From NCBI RefSeq assembly GCF_002443255.2, contig NW_019211460.1:33765952-33829951 (forward strand): a stretch of 64,000 bases of DNA, written 5' to 3'. Source of the DNA: Varroa destructor (Eukaryota > Arthropoda > Arachnida > Mesostigmata > Varroidae). The notes under the pieces were generated by a model. The model had not been told where the DNA came from, searched no databases, and worked only from the letters and a program-made list of their open reading frames with translations. Of this stretch, positions 14,588-25,860 are shown in pieces (position 1 is the first letter of the stretch; each line of letters begins with the position of its first letter). A program made the position numbers and the translations under genes.

Positions 14588-15118
14588 TCAACGTCGATTC
14601 TGGTCGTAGTAGGATTCTGTAGTGCGCCGAGATGTATCTATGGTAGACAGAAAAGAGGGCAATTACTTTGACGGAGAAACCTCAACAACAGTAACAGCGG
14701 AAGCCTTTTTTCATTCCCAATCTCATTCTGCTTGCTCGTTCGCTGCCTAAGTCGCTCGTTGCAACTACCTATGCTTGCCGTTCTTCCTGGCTGCCTGTCG
14801 TCCTGATAGCTGTCCTATCATTTGGCTCGTCGTAATAAAACCATCAAGGTTATTCAAATGCAGGTGATCGATGGCACTGAATAGAACATCACTGACTGGT
14901 CCGCAACGCAAGCAGGACAAGGAGCGCCCACTGCTGATACTCCTCACTTACCCTCGCCTTCTAAAGACACTCGGCATGCCCCCCGCGGGCCTGCCGTGCT
15001 GCCCCGGAAGGCCGTGGCGCGTAGAATTCTACTACACAAACCATAAGATGCCACCGTTTTCGACCTTCTGCGCCGAATAGTACTGTTAGTGATATAGTGG
15101 TGGGCACAGAGAGCGTTC
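14588..15118 (-). CDS. Candidate terminal exons of a minus-strand gene, unidentified
   Basis: An exon 15118-14952 ends at an excellent donor, GGCGAGG|GTAAGTGAG. A later acceptor with a strong pyrimidine tract (TTTTCTGTCTACCATAG) opens exon 14637-14588 in the matching phase, which ends in TGA. The joined C-terminus would read ACRVSLEGE, then DTSRRTTESYYDQNRR. The same frame stays open for about 100 codons after that TGA (to TGA at 14287-14285), with polar composition such as DQTKEEREWTDEKTDKC. In the other minus frame the first exon reads VVEFYAP, a thioredoxin-like heptad, but without the CxxC that should follow. The splice sites are good; coding is uncertain and the start of the gene is not found. 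Confidence 0.2.
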
Positions 15119-15363
15119 CTGTAGGTCGCTAGGATACTACACCCGTTCAGAGTCACGCACATGCTTGTCGATGTACGCGCACGTGTACATGTATTTAGAC
15201 AACCACAAAACAAAGTGAAGCGGAGTGAGTATTTGCATGCGTAGGAAGCGACGACCCAATCAAGAGGCCCACTGTAGTACAGCCAAAGTACGTACAAATT
15301 ACGCGAAAATAGCCACGTGGCTGAATCTAGCAAGTTTATCGCACAGCGTTTTTGAAACATCAT

Positions 15364-17827
15364 CTAGTAGAACCTCAGCTGATATACCTTGATAAACGTC
15401 TCTCATTAAACACGCATGCACGAGATACATTTAATATCTATAAACAAGGAATGGGGAGATATTCTTTTCTACCCTACACTCTCATTTGCCATTGTTTGAA
15501 AAAATACATCGCTATTTTTATCGTAAAAAAAGGACAGAGAACCATTTCTAGACATTCTAAATACAGCGCCGAGGTAATCTTGTTGCTAAAACTGTGCCAT
15601 TTTAGTTCAAGGTGCTGTCACATTAGTTATGATATTTCTGCACCAAGAAAGTGGGAAAACTTTGAAAACCCGGTCAGGATATCTCAAAAATCTGTATAAA
15701 CTAACAGACGAATAAAAACACCAATAGTAGTAAAGAATATTATTATAATTGCTAGCAGTCTACTATGCATCTTGTTTGTAAGGTGTGTATATGTATATTT
15801 TTACTCTATTCCTCTATAGCCGACGCGTTCTGCACAGCCATGTCACTTCCGCCTTCACTACTTTTGCAGAAGCCGATAATTGCTTCTCGTTACCATCCTT
15901 CTGCAATGGCCGCATCAATACGTCGTTGTAGAGAGCGTGCAAATAATGTATGCTACGGGTAGAAATCACATAATTACTGGCCTGGCGCTGGCACGGAAAC
16001 GTCGCCAGGACATTGTCCAGCCAATCTGTGATCAAGATATACAAAAGCGGGAAAAGTATAAACGATAATAAAATAGATAATAACGGTAGAACCGTCGTTG
16101 CCTTGGCTGAGGCTGGATGCTCCGATTTTGTATGGGTCAAGAAGCAGTATGTTGTTTTATGAAACGAATAGCCCTGTTGTCAGGACAGTATTTAGGACTT
16201 CGTTTGCGCTGCTGTAGACACGTATGATAGCCTTGTATAAAGAATGCTGATCCGGGAAACAATAGCCACCAAACTCTATCGGACGTGTCCAGGTAGCTGC
16301 AACAACTGAAGCCAGAGCAGCGGTGCAAAGCAAATGTAGCTTTTATTAGTGATTGTCGCTGGCTTTAGGCCTTACATCCAAATGGCAGACGTAGCATGAG
16401 CTATTGTTTTTGCAGTGAAAGCTAGACCTCGCTGATCTGAAGTTTCATCTTGTTGCACCCACACATATGTCTGTACGACACTACGATAGGCTTGTAGCTA
16501 CTCGGCCACTTAGAGGTTTGATGGTACTGGTATACTGCTAGAAATTACGCTGCATAGAGATTTCTAAATAATAAATGGGAAGCTTGATCAGGTTTAAGTG
16601 GTAGTTACTTTACGGCGTACGTTAATGCCCGCACAGTAACTCTTCCCTATGGTCTATATGCTTCAGGTCCAAAGCTTCGAATTTGGGCTGGCAGCCGGTA
16701 GCCGTACGCCGGCTACATTACACCTGGGTCATACTCATGTCGAATTTGACCGTAGCCACACAAATGCTAAACTGTGATTGCGTACACGGTCGAATTTTGA
16801 CTTCAATAGACTATCGACTTGTTTCCTCATAAAGAAAAACAAACAAACAAACGACTCTGTTAGGCTCACATGGTTAAACTTCACGGGTAGTAATAACTAG
16901 ATAGGCAGCAACCCCACATTTGAGGTGAGAGAATCCTTCATTTGGCTGCAACGCAGAACTCGAATTTACCTAAAAATTGAATATCGTAAATTCCCATTCT
17001 GACAGGCACGAACACAAAGTATCAATTGAACAGTCAAATAGAAAAGCTGTTGTCTCAGTAAAAAGAATCGCGACATCTTTTTCGGAGCTGATTATATAAT
17101 TCAGTTAAAAAACCATTGAGCAATCGTCTTTGCGTTGGTACGTCGCTGTGACATGGGCATATTACTAAGTCTATGTCTGTAAATGCTCTGGCGCCGCGTC
17201 AGGCGTATAGGCCTGTGGCTGTGTACTGCTGCGACTAACTAGATCATTCATTGTGTGTGACCTACGACAATGGTCGATAATGGACTGAGTCAAGAAGATC
17301 TCTGAACTCGTTCGATTCATTGTGTTAACTCAACTTACTATAATGTCTCATTATATAGTATTATTGAATAGCAGTTACGTCAACATGTGCGAGCTAACTG
17401 AAAGCGGCCTACTGAAGCTCGTGACTTTTAACGATTAAATTGACTGTAACCACTCTTCTTCCAGTTGCCGGACTTTATTTATAATTAACATGCCAAATCG
17501 ACGTTTCAGCGTCCGGCATCAATATCGTTATCGATAAGTATGGCAACATGTTACCATCGACATTTCCGCTCAACCTTAGTACTGGAATATTCACTTGAAA
17601 AAGTCTGATATAACAAATTATGGCTACCATTCTTCGATACAACTAATTTCTATGTTTGTTTTTAAAACTGCAACTTAATCATGGCGATTAACTTATCTAG
17701 TAAACAGCAATAGTTCTTGCCCATGAGTATTTTTCACATCGGAACACCATTAGGACGCACGTTGATGACCCAAATACATACGACACTGTCCTGGCACCTG
17801 TTTGCAGACCGCAAAGACGACACCTAG
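15364..17827. other. Gene-poor AT-rich region upstream of the intronless gene
   Basis: This holds the open frames at 15352-15699 (+) and 15814-16140 (-), both low in G+C and without splice context. There is an (AAAC)4 repeat at 16836. The promoter of the intronless gene should lie in the last few hundred bases, but I see no clear TATA box at a suitable spacing. Confidence 0.45.
16836..16852 (+). repeat. (AAAC)4 short tandem repeat
   Basis: Four tandem AAAC units lie in non-coding AT-rich sequence. A complementary-strand GTTT triplet run occurs near 30228-30243. Confidence 0.85.
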
Positions 17828-17962
17828 ATGAACCTTAGAATCAAGATACCCGCAACAAGTAGGCGACTTCGAATTTTTTTGACAAATCGTAGAAAAAACG
17901 AAATTCAAACATTGGATAGACAAAATATTTGGCAAAATTGTGAACCAACGAACTGGGTCGTA

Positions 17963-18916
17963 ATGAGCAATACGGCCCCCGTAAAGCGCTTGAGGCCTCG
18001 CGGAGCTCGAACGACGTGTGTTGATATGCTTTTCGCAGTTGGGAACTCAGAAGGCACAAATAATCTTGGTAGGTTCAGTTCTCAATCACCTCATTCCGTG
18101 GTTGGCCTATCGGGCGAATGGGATGTTATCGATGAGATTCCCTTTAGTAGAAGAAATCCGAAGGGTTTTGACGTCTCCGTCTTCACGAACTCGCCAACGT
18201 CTATGTATATCAAAGCTTTCCTCGATGGCCAAGCACTGGCAAAAGGCGCGGAAAGTGGCGTACGGAGATTCGTTGCTGAAATGAGGAAATATCAGGGCAC
18301 GATACCGCCTCAGGAAGCAGCAGAATTTTGTGATTTATTTAACCGCTTTATCAATGCCGTCTTAATCAGGGTTGTGACGCCGCATGTCAGCGTGCAGGTT
18401 CGCTTCTCGAATGGGTACTGCCTCAATCTCGTCTCAGAAAGGATAACGAGGATGCACGTCGACTGCAGAATTGGCGTTCCAACCGAAGCAATCGTAACCC
18501 TCCGTAGGCCGAATCAGCCGGTAGAAACTCAGAAAATCGATTTGAAGCGGCAAGTTTCCATGAACGCTTTGACAACAGCGGACGGATGGCAACGGATCAC
18601 TGTGTCAGATAAAAAAGATGCACCCCTTATATACATCGATGTTCAATGGTGTGGACCTCGCAAGGTAGCCAAGGAGAATGGAACAGACCCAAAAACGCAC
18701 CGGTTAACAGACCCACGAGCAGCCCGTAATGATAAATCGGACGAAAAAACTGACTCAGATAGAGTCAGCTCGTGCGAAGACGGTCCTTCGCCAAAACAGC
18801 CACCGAAAGCACCTTCAAAGAACGGTCGGCCCTATAAAAAGCAATCTAAAGATGTAACAAGGGGTGGACTGCGATTGAAACGAGGGATAAACAAAAATAA
18901 TATAAACCAGATTTAG
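17963..18916 (+). CDS. Intronless gene for a basic-tailed protein of unknown function, about 317 aa
   Basis: This is the longest open frame in the window by a wide margin and its G+C content is clearly above the flanks. The frame is open from an ATG at 17828, but the first 45 codons are AT-rich like the flanking DNA. The ATG at 17963 has a purine at -3 and coincides with the rise in G+C, so I chose it. The product starts MSNTAPVKRLRPRGARTTC. Its middle (about residues 75-245) looks like a folded domain, including GFDVSVFTNSPTSMYIKAF, a helical stretch EAAEFCDLFNRFINAVLIR and alternating beta-like segments up to IYIDVQWCG. The last 70 residues are charged, Pro/Lys/Arg-rich and probably disordered, with possible nuclear-localisation patches such as GRPYKKQSK. 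I see no signal peptide or membrane helix. A polyadenylation signal AATAAA lies at 19060-19065, 144 bases after the stop. I do not recognise the family. A retrocopy or a lineage-specific gene are both possible. Protein-coding status is secure; function is not. Confidence 0.85.
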   Translation: MSNTAPVKRLRPRGARTTCVDMLFAVGNSEGTNNLGRFSSQSPHSVVGLSGEWDVIDEIPFSRRNPKGFDVSVFTNSPTSMYIKAFLDGQALAKGAESGVRRFVAEMRKYQGTIPPQEAAEFCDLFNRFINAVLIRVVTPHVSVQVRFSNGYCLNLVSERITRMHVDCRIGVPTEAIVTLRRPNQPVETQKIDLKRQVSMNALTTADGWQRITVSDKKDAPLIYIDVQWCGPRKVAKENGTDPKTHRLTDPRAARNDKSDEKTDSDRVSSCEDGPSPKQPPKAPSKNGRPYKKQSKDVTRGGLRLKRGINKNNINQI

Positions 18917-19059
18917 GAGCAGACTACTGAGAGAATCGTGTCGAATAAGGATCAAGTAGAGGAGAGTGACTGGTAATGAGCACGGTAAAAAGTCGTAAAT
19001 ACAAGCAAAATTTAAAACAACATAGTTATGAACTTCATATAGTCCGTGCGTAAACTTAT

Positions 19060-19065
19060 AATAAA
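19060..19065 (+). terminator. Polyadenylation signal AATAAA of the intronless gene
   Basis: A canonical AATAAA lies 144 bases after the stop codon at 18914-18916 on the same strand, the first such hexamer downstream. Confidence 0.5.
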
Positions 19066-19383
19066 TAGATCTAGGGAGTCAATGTCTGCTCTAGCATAGG
19101 CGCTCTTACCAAACACAAAAATGCAGATCACCAACTATGCTACATAGCACTGCGGCATTTTCGAAATGGTCTTTTTTGCTTGAATTATGTTTGTCGCGTA
19201 GTCGAGTTTAACGCACGATCTAACGCAGGCCAAAGTCAGGCAAACTTATTCGTAGCCAGTTTCGATCGTGAGTTCTTAAGGGGATCGGGACTTCGGCAGG
19301 AGGTTACGAATTTCTATTCTGATAGATCTCTTAACCGGTTTTATTCAAAAATATCTCTCGGATTTAATCATGGCTAAAAAAAA

Positions 19384-19400
19384 GGCCGAGTAAATCGGCC
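19384..19400. repeat. Short perfect hairpin GGCCGA-loop-TCGGCC
   Basis: Six-base G+C-rich arms (19384-19389 and 19395-19400) surround a five-base loop, preceded by a run of eight A from 19376. It lies in the intergenic space between the converging 3' ends of the intronless gene and the two-helix gene. A chance occurrence is possible. Confidence 0.8.
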
Positions 19401-19859
19401 AAAATGAATGCGATGAAGCCTGCACACAGCATTTCTCTAGCGTAGCCTGTTCTAGACCTATTTATAATAAAAAGACAAAAGTAACACCGTGCTTGTTGTT
19501 GTTCAATCGATAAAACAGTCAGACGTAATATTTCCTGAACGACTAGATAATTCGGTAAATTTTTTCAAACCTTATGGCCAAGCCGGCTCACGGCTGGTCA
19601 TTTGTTTTCTATTGACGATCTTATCATGCCATGGAGGACGTGCAGCCAAACGTGCATAGGATCACAGTAACTGAAATTTGCTGAACGATTTACTAGTACA
19701 AAGTATTGTCCGCAAAATGCCGCTGCTCTAAAATCCGTGCCTCGCTAGTTTGCTTTACAAAAGCCACGAAACAAAGATTGAAGAGGTGTTGCGTGTACGA
19801 TAAGCAGTTCACATCCGACGACACTACTTGCCGATGCCTGTACGTTTCCTCTGAGTAAG

Positions 19860-22271
19860 TCACTTTCCCGATGTGTCTTCATTGTCTTCTTTGCGTGATC
19901 TTTCACCTACCTGAACGCTATGCTGGCGAACTTTGTCAATAACGATGTCCATGTTGGGAATGGAACATCGAGGAATTGTCGCGATAGAAGATCGTCTCCT
20001 TTGATAGTGTGGGAACAACGGAGGGCCATCTAGTGCTTCCTCTTGGGCCATCTGAATAATTGTTGGCTCTTCCTCGACCTTACCTAAAAAATAAAAAAAC
20101 TATTAGAGTGCACTCTTCCACCTTATTATTATCAAGATTATTATTATTAAGGTTATTAGACCAGCATCCTTAGTTCTCACAGAAAAAAGGGCATGTCTTT
20201 TGTCTGCTATGTAACCTTTATGGCTCATATTGTCTTTCAACAGAAATTATCTCCTCGGCCTTAATTCATTCCATAGTTCCATAAACCAAGGCATTATATA
20301 TATAAGCGAGTAAGCCGGTTACGTTAAGAGCTGGACAAGAAGTGCCTGCAATTAAAGATATGGATCCATAAAATATTTTTAACCAAAAGCGGTCACACTG
20401 GATAATGAACTATGTCCTAATCACTTCTATCAGACGGGATAAACTTATACGGTAACCTTATATATAGTTTTTTATTAACATCGATTATATACGATCAAAA
20501 ACTAGCTACACGAAGCTCCTTCCGGGAAATATCACACGTATCACTATATTCGATTTAGCTCGTAAACGTTTTCTATAGATCTAAATATAATAGGTAGGCT
20601 TGAGAATAGGACGAGATAGGTACACGTGAAAATCAGACTCTGCAGGCCGGTGATATTGTTGCTATGGCCTAACTATTTTTGTGCTCGTAGACGGATGTGA
20701 AAAGTCGCCGGCCTTGACAAAGATAGCCATAACTCCGCCCACAGCAGTTCACTGAGATAGTCAAGGATAGGACACGAATTAGGTACTATTCATTGTCTTG
20801 TGCATTTACGTTGCTATCGATCAAACGTTGCCACAATTTGCTGCTACATGGAGAAATGTTTGCTGCTTCTGCTCATACTGTACGGACACGGAAGCTGACC
20901 CTATGGTTTTGTCCGGCCACCATACGCGTAGACATCCATTTACACACTACATCGTAAGGTCTAGTGTCCGAAAGACAAACTAACTCCCTATCTTACTTAA
21001 GACTATTTAGTTTATTTCTTATATGTATCGTGGTGGGGCCCTCCGTCAAAAAAACCATGTTATCACGAATGATATCATTAAATTGTGTTGGACATTTGTA
21101 TTTTGAACTATGTCTGTTTTTCCTCCCAACACGTACTCGTATACATGAAACACTGACAAATTCAATCAAATTATCAATCAGCCGATCGATTAAGCAATGC
21201 ACGCAACTTTGATGGATGCTTCGCTACCCTCTGGTCGCACCGAGGTGTTATGTCTGACGTTACATGAATAGGTGACTCTCGGAATCAGCGCACTGTCAGT
21301 CATTATCTCAAAATAACGTTAGTCGATCGAAAACAACTATAATGTCCTGCCATATAGATTTTCATTTATCCGAGACCAATTTCAAATCGGATCCCTAACG
21401 GCGGCTCAGGATCCAAGTCATGCTTTACTCTCCACTTACTTACATTGCCCTAACCCTAACGCTCTAAATTTTAGCTAAATTTCTGGCTGTCAAGTCGGTC
21501 AACGTATAGTTGGCTAGCAGTTAACAATTTTTATTTATTTTTGGCCATAGTCAATGATTTACATACAAGACGGAATATCAAATTGGGGTGTAAACACCGA
21601 CCGTTGAAAATCATATTGCATTATTGCCTAGGAAAAAACTGAGGAACGTGGACGTTCAAACATCCCTAACTCGCTAATTTAACAAAAAATAATAATGCGT
21701 TATTAAAAACAGATGTATGATCTTGTTTTTAACCTTAAATTATTTTTAAAAGTAGATACGGCCAATGGTACTATCGTCTTGGCGTAACTTGTTTTATTTC
21801 TATAACGCACTAGTCAGTGTGGCAAAAGCCAACACGGAATAGTAAAAAACAAACTGTTCCATAGATTTTTTCTTTATATTTAAAGCTGGGCTGAAATTAA
21901 CAGCAACCACCCTACTTTATTTTCAGCTTTCAGTCTAAAGAGCATTTAACATATACCTATGACTACTGGACAGTATGCCAATTATATCAGTCAATGAGTT
22001 GAATAAAAGTAACGTAGAGGTTTAGAAAAACCAACTTACCTTGCAACGTACATCTTCGTACAATCATGACGAAAAGCAGAGAAAAAAACACCGCTAGCGT
22101 AGCTACAACGCCCATGATGGCTGGCTGGTAACCGTAAAGCAAACTGCCCATGGTGCAAGCCATTATTGAAAGTGTGGACAATGCAATGAGAGCTACGATC
22201 CACATCATATTGTCATCTGCCCATTTGCGTATCTTCAGCTTCGTGTTCTTTTCGAACTTGGTTTCAGTCAT
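19860..22271 (-). CDS. Two-exon gene for a small protein with two membrane helices (about 151 aa)
   Basis: Exon 1 is 22271-22040 and exon 2 is 20083-19860. The donor CAAG|GTAAGTTGG and the acceptor TTTTTTAG|GTAAGG join in phase 1, giving 152 codons with the stop. The protein begins MTETKFEKNTKLKIRKWADD. It has two hydrophobic helices: about residues 22-44 (MMWIVALIALSTLSIMACT) and about 48-71 (PAIMGVVATLAVFFSLLFVM), split by a short YGYQ loop, then a basic RR stop-transfer. Exon 2 adds an acidic stretch (KVEEEPTIIQMAQEEA), an arginine run (QRRRSSIATIPR) and a charged tail ending DTSGK. A hairpin membrane protein with both ends in the cytosol is the simplest topology. No cleavable signal peptide is evident. 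Another acceptor, CTCTTTCAG|CTGGCAACACA, lies 12 bases before the ATG, so a non-coding first exon exists upstream of 22284. The family is not recognised. Confidence 0.75.
20084..22039 (-). other. Intron of the two-helix membrane-protein gene
   Basis: This is the 1956-bp intron between the two coding exons. It starts GTAAGT (minus strand) and ends TTTTTTAG. It is AT-rich, and the + strand open frames at 20798-20983 and 20964-21212 are short and lack coding features. It contains a short telomere-like tract, CCCTAACCCTAAC, at 21448-21460. No nested gene or transposon was identified. Confidence 0.65.
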
Positions 22272-22290
22272 TGTGTTGCCAGCTGAAAGA
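22272..22290 (-). promoter_or_regulatory. Splice acceptor and 5' UTR end just before the two-helix gene start
   Basis: On the minus strand a pyrimidine-rich CTCTTTCAG ends at 22283. Eleven bases of UTR (CTGGCAACACA) then precede the ATG at 22271. This implies a non-coding first exon further upstream. Confidence 0.55.
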
Positions 22291-25200
22291 GTAGGTACCG
22301 CTCAATCACTCTGTGTATGAACGTTTGTTTAGATCTTTGGAGTACTACACTATGGGCATAGACATCGTTTAGCATTATATCTTTACTTTTAACCGATGCC
22401 ATAAATATTGCTAACAAATTGTCGTTCCGGCGAAGATCCTAATCGGTATAACGCACCAGTTTCAGAGTGTTCAGTATCAATCATTCTCAGAACACAAATC
22501 ATCCAACACCATATTATATACTGTTACCGATCAGGTAGAACTGATTCCGAGCCATCATTTGGAAATTAGTTTTCAATATGACTATCAGAAAGTTTACGTG
22601 AGAATTCTACTGACACCGCTGCTGTAAGATCGTGTACCTCGATATGTTACCTTGTATATGTTTAAAATCAAGAATCATCCATCTTATTTATCGATTGTTA
22701 TTGATTGATAACAAATACGAATTTGATTGAAGGATTGTCTTGCGCAAATTATGCAAAAAGAAACGCTATTTAATTTCTAGAGTGTAGTATTCTGCCCGGG
22801 AGCCTTTTAAACACCGCGATGCTGACGGACTAGGCCCTTATTAATTTCAGATCATAAACACAAAAGTCTGTATATATATATATATATATATAGACAAAGT
22901 ATATAGAAAGACTATATAGATAGATATTTTTTTGCAAAGAAGATCAGTAACCTTCCCGCTTGATCAGAACATCAAACTCTCATTCGTCATTGAGCTTCTA
23001 AGTTGACTGATTCCAACTAATTCGTTGATGGACGACGTACTTAGAACAACAACAAAAAAAAAAAGAACTTTCTCGGATAAATTATTTTGAGGATGAGGCT
23101 ATTGTAGTCGGTGAGACGATCAGTAAATGACGATTAGGGGGTAAGAGGAAACATTTTTCGAGTCGAACAGGCGGATCCGTTTAGATCCGGCCAAGGAGTA
23201 TCGTTAACCTTGTCGAGTGGTAACGGCTTCGCGTTTCTTTTCTGCGCTTTGCTTCACCTTAGTTTCCTCGGCGCAAGTAGATGGCGCGCTATTTGAGTAA
23301 TAGGTTTACCTCCTTTCATAAGCCTTATACGTTCCACCACTAATTACCATACTACCACTCTTAGAGCTCTCTATTTGTTACTCTTCCACGCGATTGATTC
23401 GAATCTGGCTGGAGTAATAGCGTAAAAAAAGATATAGGTTCAAACATTTAAACGGTTACCTGTCTTTCTCTTTTTTAGACACCAGTTGAAAATTACCTGG
23501 CATGGTATGACACGACTATTGTTCATCGCGGCAACACACGTCTTCACTAGGACAGAAAAAGTCGTGACATAGCAAGCTCGATCCCGTAAAGAAAGCACGC
23601 AAAACAAAATTACTTCAATCACGCGTCAATTATCATGACGCACGAAACACGTCAGCGGTTTGTTAATACGAAACGCCCACGAACATCTGTTATGTCAATA
23701 ATGTTTCAACCTGTTTGCTGCTATTGTGTGTTTGTTGCGTAAACGTTACATAATCAGCAGGCGACCAGTTTTATGAAGTTCGCATTGCGGGCTTTGTTAT
23801 CGTCTGCCATGTGTTACATGGCCGCTAGACGAATACATAGCATGAGCCAGCCTGGTACGACAACGAGAACTGAATAAGACCGGGAGATGACCACCTAAGG
23901 TTCTAACACGTCGGTGGTTTGAACAAGATTGGGTCGGTCCTAATAATACGGGCACGTACACCTCGTCACAAGACGAAACGCTTCAAAATCGTATTGCTTG
24001 AATAGCGCGCTAAAATAGCAATTGTATGTAAGATCAGTCGCCTTTAATAGATATTCCTTCAACATGAGAATGCGCAGGAAAGGAATCATGGTGGAGCACA
24101 TGAGCTCACTAGCATTAAAACAACGCATCCCGATTTGGAACCTTGTTCCAGATGAGGTTATTTTCTGGATGAACAATAGAAAATCTTAGTCTAACAAATA
24201 CCGATTATTATTACAAGCAAGCATGTGCATACCATCCGGGGGAGCAGCTCGAAGCACATATGTACTATACATGATGTGGCATCCGTTAGTGACACAAATA
24301 TGGCCTTGTAGCACATTCACTGGCAAAATCAAACAACTAATAGTTGTGCGACTAAAATTCAACCAACTCTTGCAATGTTGAAACGACATAAATAGCATTG
24401 TCAGACATGCCATTGAATCTCTGTACAACACAAGCATAGGCATGCCTTTATCGAACTGTGTAATTTTAGAATGATTACGTAGCTAGCTCGGAGCTAGCAA
24501 ACGTAAAGTGCTGCTAACGTGGACACGATGCCCCCGATAAACAAACATAGCTTTAGTTTTGCCGCTTCGTCCGAAAGCCAACATAGTGACAAGCCAACGC
24601 TGGTCAGCAGCTGTAAGATTGGTCTCTCCATATAGTCACGGCAGAGCTTGACACTGTTTCACAAAGATTCACAAAGACATAGCGCTTCCATTTATTGTGA
24701 CAACCGCAAACAAACTTTCACGAGACGTGACATACGTGAGGGCATTTTACAACGATACTATGCACGGACAATCGTTATTAACGGCTCCGGGCGTATCCAC
24801 CGAGTACTCAACAATTAATATCTAAATAGAGGTAATGATGCATTGTAAAACTTTCGTGAGTGGGTTTTTTTCTAAATGCACTATTCCGTTTTCCTAACTT
24901 TTACTTCGATCTCTCTAGGGTCTGTTACTGCAACAAAATTTTTTCATTAATTGGGTCACATCCTTCTCCCAGGATGGCACATACCTCAATCAGTTATTAT
25001 CACAACTGATTTTACATCAGTGAGTAATTATGGGGAGTAACACACAGTTTCTGTAAAAACCATACACTGACTTCTGGGTTTCCCTTATAACTATTCGCGT
25101 AACAGACCTAGCACTATCTTTTCATAAAACTTGAATTGCGTTAAAATGAAAAGACGAGGGTTCAATGTGGGGCCTTTATCAGCGATTGCTGACTGAACGA

Positions 25201-25499
25201 CGGGTCTGCAGACATAATGCTTCCTCTACGTGCAACTACTTTGATTGTTCGCTTACTAGTAGGTCGCAATAGAACAACATTTAATCAAGCGCGTTACACA
25301 CGAGATCGACAGTTGGGTGAGTTTTTTTAGGACAGGCCGTAATGCTGGCAAGAAAATGCACTAGCAGCACCGTTAATTCTACTCCGCAAGCAGTAAGACA
25401 CACAACAGAAGCCGAGATCAACATATCGACCATCTGAAGAGGGACTCCGACAGAACAGGCGTCATATGATGTTCAGCATTGGCTAGTATTGTCCTCTAT
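22291..25499. other. AT-rich region upstream of the two-helix gene
   Basis: It should hold the non-coding first exon and promoter of the two-helix gene (minus strand), but neither can be placed. It contains (TA)11 at 22871-22892 and an A-run near 23048. Open frames at 23440-23622, 23940-24176 and 24186-24443 (all minus) look random. Confidence 0.45.
22871..22892. repeat. (TA)11 microsatellite
   Basis: This is an alternating TA tract upstream of the two-helix membrane-protein gene. It is followed by further imperfect TATAGA units to about 22926. Confidence 0.95.
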
Positions 25500-25860
25500 T
25501 CAGTGTTCGATGTATATGCCCATAGCGTCCGCACAGGGTAGCAGCCACGTAAAGCGGCAGCCAGCATTCCAGCATCCTAAGCAGCCAGCATATCCACTAT
25601 TGAACACAAGGTTCAATAGGATCTGAACTGTGGAACCTTCGGAAGGTCTACAGGGCTCGCGCAGGCCAAACAGCTGTCGCTCATCCGGTATAGCTAATTC
25701 AAGTAACCCTGTTCTCATTACGGTATCGAGTCGATACAATGTAGCCCGACGTTCTTGTAGCTTAGGATCGTTCGACCTAGGTGTGAAGATCCGGGTGACG
25801 TGTATCCACGCACGAACCGAGTGGAGATTATTACATGGACTACTTTCATGGATTATGCAT
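25500..25860 (-). CDS. Candidate exon, 119-codon open frame, unidentified
   Basis: The minus strand is open from just after a TAA near 25861 to the TGA at 25500-25502. G+C is raised relative to the flanks. The translation includes RSNDPKLQERRATLYRLDTV, LLELAIPDERQLFGLREPCR and later a Cys/Trp-rich portion GCLGCWNAGCRFTWLLPC. An in-frame ATG lies at about 25731 (MRTGLLELAIPDE). A possible donor C|GTAATGAG lies directly before that ATG. No domain is recognised. A + strand frame at 25630-25863 overlaps it and is probably its shadow. Confidence 0.25.

Noticed and set aside
14944..15363. 139-codon open frame on the minus strand taken as one protein
   Set aside because: The left part (15363-15119) is AT-richer and lacks coding features. 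Only the segment after the acceptor at 15119-15120 was kept as a candidate exon.
17828..17962. Upstream ATG extending the intronless protein by 45 residues
   Set aside because: The segment is AT-rich like intergenic DNA, the ATG has a pyrimidine at -3, and the G+C rise begins at the downstream ATG. It cannot be fully excluded.
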